Positions 59,807-64,000 of a DNA stretch of 64,000 nucleotides are shown here, in pieces. The DNA comes from Botrytis cinerea B05.10 (Eukaryota; Ascomycota; Leotiomycetes; Helotiales; Sclerotiniaceae): the NCBI RefSeq assembly GCF_000143535.2, contig NC_037314.1:992001-1056000 (forward strand), written 5' to 3'. The notes below the pieces were generated by a model. That model did not search any database. It worked only from the letters and a program-made list of their open reading frames with translations, and was not told the origin of the DNA. The first letter of the stretch is position 1; every line of letters starts with the position of its first letter. Position numbers and translations under genes: made by a program.

Positions 59807-60380
59807 CTTACCTTGGGCACCGAGCGAAGGGAAAACTTGCGTCTTGGGTTGATCAGTCATTGATTCGCACACACCAATCACTCACTACTGACTAATAACT
59901 CCTCTACGCGCTACCTCGCAAAGAAAGAAAAAAAGAAAAAGAAAAGAAAAAGTACAAACGGTATTAGGGTGAATCAGCCTCTGGATTGAGCGTACTAAGA
60001 AGAAAGAGAGGGGACAGAAGAGAGAACCCATCATCATCACATCATCACATCATCGTCATCATCATTGTCAATTCCAATCAGCGCCCCCCTTCTTTATTTA
60101 TTGATCGCTGTTGCATTCATTCCTTCCTTCCGTCCCTCAGAACAGACAGAAAACAGACCGAAAAGATACCCGTCATTTGTGAGCTCACTCCTTCCTTTGT
60201 TGCGGATCAATATCCATCCACACACGAAAGCGGCATACCATATACCATATCCCATATACCATATACCATACAGTCACGAATTCACGAACCGGCTTCCACG
60301 TCCAAAGGGGGATAATCGAGCGCCAGAAAAAAGACCAGGGAAGAGAAGGCCAATTTACGATTGCAGTCCGAAAATTCCAT

Positions 60381-60413
60381 TCCTATCCTATCCTATCCTA
60401 TCCTATCCTATCC
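60381..60413. repeat. (TCCTA)n pentanucleotide repeat
   Basis: About six TCCTA units. A shorter ATATACC-type repeat precedes it at about 60238-60270. Confidence 0.85.
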
Positions 60414-61031
60414 ACACTTTTATGTTTGGCCTTGACCTCTCTGTACCTTTCGTTACCTTCCTTCCACATTAGCTCTCGAGCATAATCGTTCGCTCCCTGC
60501 TGCACAATACCGTCGACCGTCCCCTCCCCAGCTTCTGCTGATAGTAAGATTCGTCGTGGTATTATCCTTTGTTTCCTGCAGGCCTGGGATTCGGGGATTC
60601 TTTTCTTGGGCAGACCAGCACGCCAGCACGCCAGCAAGCCATTGCACCCTCACGCCTCCCACGACATTCCCTCAAAAACACTACCTGCCTACCTACCTAC
60701 ATACCAGGGACAGCGTATTATTCACTCTGACATCCACCCGCCCACTCATGCACCTTTTTTTAGCATCTGCACTCATAAGCTAGCCTTGTTCCCTTGTTCC
60801 CTCTCTACCCTACCTTCCTTGCCTCCCCTGCGACGCTACCACCCTGCTCCCTTGTTGCCATTTGCACCACCTGCCACACGCTCCGCTCACTGTACACCTC
60901 CACCCACCGCCAAACCCACTTGCATAGTACATACAGCGTACATACAGCGTACATACATACCTGCACACAACCATCCTCCACTCACCCTCCACCACCGCCC
61001 AAAAAAATAAACCGAAACTTAAAACCCCCCC

Positions 61032-61084
61032 CACCACCACCACTACCACCACCACTACCACCACTACCACCACCACCACCACCA
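61032..61084. repeat. (ACC)n trinucleotide repeat with ACT variants
   Basis: About 17 units of ACC with four ACT interruptions, preceded by a run of C; about 535 bp upstream of the phospholipase start and possibly within its leader. Confidence 0.85.
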
Positions 61085-61508
61085 TAAACACACACACCCG
61101 CGCACTCGCACCCTCACCCTCACACACATACTTACATACCGCAACCCACCAACCCACCAACCCTACAGCCCTTTATCAATCCTGGTCGAACACGCACAAT
61201 TTCACTCCTACACAACAGCAAGCTCGTGAAATCATTCCCAATCTGGTCGTCTACGTCTACGATTCACCACGATCAAATGCAAGATCATCCAGATCCGACG
61301 TCTCGTTGAACAGGAAATAAAAGAAAAAGAGCAGAAGAAGAGAAAACATTGCGTATGATTGAAAATTGCGCGAGAGGAAATCAAAGTTGCATGTTTTGGC
61401 GCATCCAATCCATTCCCCTATCGAAATCCTAAAATCCATCTCTGCTGCAAAATAAACGAACGCATCCATCACCCATCACCCACCACTTTCTCCAATTTCT
61501 CAAAAGAT

Positions 61509-61565
61509 ATGCGCTCAATTACATTTACATGGTATAGTGTTCTCAACCCCGAGTTCAGCTATTAG
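61509..61565 (+). promoter_or_regulatory. possible upstream ORF, 18 codons, of the phospholipase C mRNA
   Basis: ATG 61509 to TAG 61563-61565, out of frame with the main start and ending 53 bp before it. If transcribed in the leader it could reduce translation of the main frame. Whether it lies in the mRNA is unknown. Confidence 0.3.
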
Positions 61566-61618
61566 TTGATCGTACGAACTGGCGCCGCTGGACAATTCAT
61601 TGCAATTGCAATCTCAAT

Positions 61619-64000
61619 ATGAATGACGGTGAATCTCCTTCCAAGATGTCTTCTCTTACGTCGAGTCCCAACCTGACTCCCACCACCTCGAGAGCTCCCA
61701 CACAACAACAACAACAACAACAGTCTCCTCACATGCCCCCGTATCCACAGAGGTCGTCCTCCTTAAATCGAAGACGTGGTATATCGCGTGTGCGAACCGA
61801 ATTCCTTCCCACTATTACTTCCGCTCCCACCGTTCCAATGTCGGCTTCCTCGGTCACCACCTCGAGCTCTGTGCAAGCATCGCCAGTCATGTCACCCGAA
61901 ACTAGTCAGGTCATGACCAACAACTCCTCATTACAAGTATCGCCCGAAGGCCCACGAGGCCGTGAACCTGAGCATCGCCTCCCCCCTTTCGAACCTCTGC
62001 CCGATTCAGTCGTCTCACGGAAGCACAGTCAAACTGCCATGGCCGAGACATTCACGGGCAATCGGTCGCAAGGCTTGATGAGGAGGTTATCGAACAAGAT
62101 CTCAAGACGTCAGTCTACAAATACAAGTCGGGAACAAAGTGCTGGCCCAGTCATGTTGCGACGTCGAAGCGACAGCACCAGTACAGCCCCAGATTCCAGA
62201 CACTACCTACTCAACTCTGATTCCGACGAGGACGTTCACGAGGATACCATTGAATGGGTGGATTCGCCATTGGGTATCGAAGGTCTTGTCGGGGACTATC
62301 CCAGTTCCAATGCCTCGTTCGCTTGCTCGTCGACCATGACTGGCGGCAACGCAGGCCTCGCATTCGGTCCGGTTATCCCTACGGTTCTGCTCCAAGGCAC
62401 CACGATGATCAAGATCACAAAGAAGAAGAGAAAGGTTCTTACATTTGTTCTCGAAGATGAAGCTTGCAAAGTATCGTGGGACAAGACAAGACCCGCGAAA
62501 AGCTTCCTCATCGACAACATCAAGGAAATTCGTCTCGGATCGGACGCCCTTAACTATCGCGAGGAATTCAAGGTTGACTCTCAGGACGAACCTCGTTTCT
62601 TCTCCATCCTCTACGTGGTACCTGACAATAAGTCGACCGGGCGCTCGACGAAAATCATGCATTTGATTGCCCCAGATGAACAAACATTCGACCTTTGGAC
62701 GACGACCCTTGAAGCTATATCTAAACATAGATATGAAAACATGTCCAGCCTGGTTGCATTTAACGAGAAGGCTGTCCGAAACTACTGGCGCGGCGAAATG
62801 ACCAAGCAGTTTTCCGACACTCCTCATGCCGAAGACGAAGAGGCTCTCGATTTCGAAGGAGTCGAGCAGCTTTGCAAAAATCTCCACATCAACACTTCGT
62901 CCAGATTCTTACGCGAGAGATTTCAACAAGCAGATGCTACCAAGTCAAAGAAGTTGATCTTCTCCGAGTTTCAAGAATTCGTGAAGCTCATGAAGCGAAG
63001 AGGGGATGTTTCCGAGATCTACAGAGAGCTCGCTTCTGACAATGTTAAAGGAATTACACTTGAAGAGTTTATTGACTTCGTCAACGTCGTGCAAGGGGAA
63101 AATGTGGAGAAGGATCGAGCGAAATGGGAATCTATTTTTGCCAAATTTGCCCGTCGATCAAGATCACGAGATCAGCCATTGCAAGAAGGTGAGGCTGCAC
63201 GAATGAGTGAAGAAGCTCTAGCCACATTTTTCACATCCGTCCATAATGTTCCCCTCGAGACTGTTCCCGAGACCTTCACTCTCGATCGTCCCATGCACGA
63301 ATACTTCATCTCCAGCTCTCACAATACCTATCTCATGGGGCGACAAGTCGCTGGGGAATCGAGTGTTGAGGCCTACATATCTGCTTTGATCAAAGGTTGC
63401 CGGTGTGTCGAAATTGATTGTTGGGATGGCAAGGATGGGCGACCGATTGTCAATCATGGTCACACCATGACCAGACCCATCATGTTCTCTGACGTGATGT
63501 ACACTATTGCGAAATATGCATTTGTCAAATCACACTTTCCATTGTGGATTTCTCTCGAGGTTCACTGCAACGATGCTCAGCAGGCAGCCATGGCTCAGAT
63601 TATCAAAGAAGCTTGTGGCGATTTACTCGTCACAGAGCCTCTTGATCCATCTTCCCAGGTGCTTCCTTCGCCCTCTCAATTGATGGATCGAATCTTGATC
63701 AAAGTCAAGAAACCCAGAATCTCCGATGAATCCTCTCCCAAGGTCAATGGCCGGTCTCGTGGCAACAGTCTCAGCTCACCTCGCGTCTATCCCGCAGGAC
63801 TCGATAACTCAACCATTTCCAGTGGCTCTCTCCTACCTCCACCCACTGCAAACCCGAGTGGAAGCCATATCAAGCAAAACATTCGAAGGACTGGAACTGA
63901 TGAGACTACGAGTAGCAGCAGTAGCGACAGTGAAGGAAACGAAGACAGGCCTAAGGATAAGCCCAAGACGAGCAAGATTGTCAAAGTTCTTGGGGAGCTT
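61619..64000 (+). CDS. plc1: phosphoinositide-specific phospholipase C, 5' part (794 codons in window)
   Basis: An open frame from ATG 61619 (MNDGESPSKMSS) runs without introns to the right edge; the C2 and most of the Y region lie outside. It cleaves PI(4,5)P2 to IP3 and diacylglycerol at the plasma membrane in Ca2+ signalling. Residues 1-235 are Ser/Thr/Pro-rich with a Gln run and basic patches (MRRLSNKISRRQS). About 252-370 is a PH-like domain (TVLLQGTTMIKITKKKRK to KHRY). About 380-540 holds EF-hand-like helices (LIFSEFQEFVKLMKRR, ITLEEFIDFVNVV). The PLC-X domain starts at about 555 (EYFISSSHNTYL). Catalytic residues are visible: H568, N569, E598, D600, H615 (NHGHTMT) and E647 (ISLEVHCN). 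An X-Y linker rich in Ser and acidic residues begins near 700. The symbol follows fungal PLC1 by family; a genome may encode more than one, so paralogue assignment is tentative. Confidence 0.93.
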   Translation, partial: MNDGESPSKMSSLTSSPNLTPTTSRAPTQQQQQQQSPHMPPYPQRSSSLNRRRGISRVRTEFLPTITSAPTVPMSASSVTTSSSVQASPVMSPETSQVMTNNSSLQVSPEGPRGREPEHRLPPFEPLPDSVVSRKHSQTAMAETFTGNRSQGLMRRLSNKISRRQSTNTSREQSAGPVMLRRRSDSTSTAPDSRHYLLNSDSDEDVHEDTIEWVDSPLGIEGLVGDYPSSNASFACSSTMTGGNAGLAFGPVIPTVLLQGTTMIKITKKKRKVLTFVLEDEACKVSWDKTRPAKSFLIDNIKEIRLGSDALNYREEFKVDSQDEPRFFSILYVVPDNKSTGRSTKIMHLIAPDEQTFDLWTTTLEAISKHRYENMSSLVAFNEKAVRNYWRGEMTKQFSDTPHAEDEEALDFEGVEQLCKNLHINTSSRFLRERFQQADATKSKKLIFSEFQEFVKLMKRRGDVSEIYRELASDNVKGITLEEFIDFVNVVQGENVEKDRAKWESIFAKFARRSRSRDQPLQEGEAARMSEEALATFFTSVHNVPLETVPETFTLDRPMHEYFISSSHNTYLMGRQVAGESSVEAYISALIKGCRCVEIDCWDGKDGRPIVNHGHTMTRPIMFSDVMYTIAKYAFVKSHFPLWISLEVHCNDAQQAAMAQIIKEACGDLLVTEPLDPSSQVLPSPSQLMDRILIKVKKPRISDESSPKVNGRSRGNSLSSPRVYPAGLDNSTISSGSLLPPPTANPSGSHIKQNIRRTGTDETTSSSSSDSEGNEDRPKDKPKTSKIVKVLGEL

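Larger units (their letters stand above)
49395..61618. other. gene-poor, microsatellite-rich region upstream of the phospholipase C gene
   Basis: No gene can be supported over 12.2 kb. From 49.4 to 54.3 kb there is unremarkable mixed sequence with a few weak coding-like frames (52019-52273 minus, 53222-53476 plus). From 54.4 kb to the phospholipase start many different simple repeats follow closely; the clearest are listed separately. The last about 1.5 kb probably contains the promoter and 5' leader of the phospholipase gene. Confidence 0.55.

Noticed and set aside
62207..62887. 226-codon minus-strand frame inside the phospholipase gene
   Set aside because: Shadow of the phospholipase coding sequence, which has clear PH and PLC-X motifs in the plus frame.

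Overview
This is a stretch of nuclear DNA from a filamentous ascomycete. Genes are split by short introns (about 48-120 nt) with GT..AG ends and CTAAC/CTGAC-like branch points. The proteins are fungal families: three DNA-binding regulators (two Zn2Cys6, one Myb/SANT-like), a PTH11/rhodopsin-type membrane protein, a yeast-type amino acid permease, a DHA2 drug-efflux MFS protein and a fungal phospholipase C. The gene set and low gene density suggest a Leotiomycete of the Botrytis/Sclerotinia kind. That placement is inference.

Layout. 1-5 kb: an accessory-looking corner with a broken secreted M35-type metalloprotease gene (-), divergent from a heavily degraded secreted-protein gene (+), then an intact unknown gene (4275-4973). 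6.2-7.7 kb: an intronless Na+/H+ antiporter. 7.7-12.8 kb: gene-poor, with a 28-bp perfect palindrome. 12.8-14.6 kb: a four-exon Myb/SANT-like regulator (-), with about 11 kb of gene-free DNA upstream. 25.7-28.1 kb: a Leu3-like Zn2Cys6 regulator (-). 28.6 kb: a long imperfect inverted repeat. 29.2-30.1 kb: a DUF1771-Smr protein ending in a CaaX box (-). 30.8-32.1 kb: a seven-helix fungal rhodopsin-domain protein (-).

33.5-41.0 kb is a transport/regulation block: amino acid permease (+), DHA2 MFS exporter (-) and, divergent from the exporter across a 1.17-kb shared promoter, a Zn2Cys6 regulator (+). This is the usual arrangement of an efflux pump with its own regulator. The MFS-TF pair is flanked on both sides, but not interrupted, by a short dispersed repeat with core AGATRYGCAACA. 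It has 13 copies within 10.7 kb, four at 35.75-36.01 kb and nine at 42.2-46.5 kb, and matches no feature type I recognise.

41-61.6 kb is almost gene-free: decayed short repeats, one coding-like relic near 49 kb, and from 54 kb a dense series of microsatellites running up to the last gene. 61.6-64.0 kb holds the 5' part of a phosphoinositide-specific phospholipase C gene (PH, EF-hand-like and PLC-X regions), which leaves the window.

All splice junctions were read by eye. Every intact multi-exon gene keeps frame through all its junctions, the main internal check. No homology search was possible, so family names rest on motifs.
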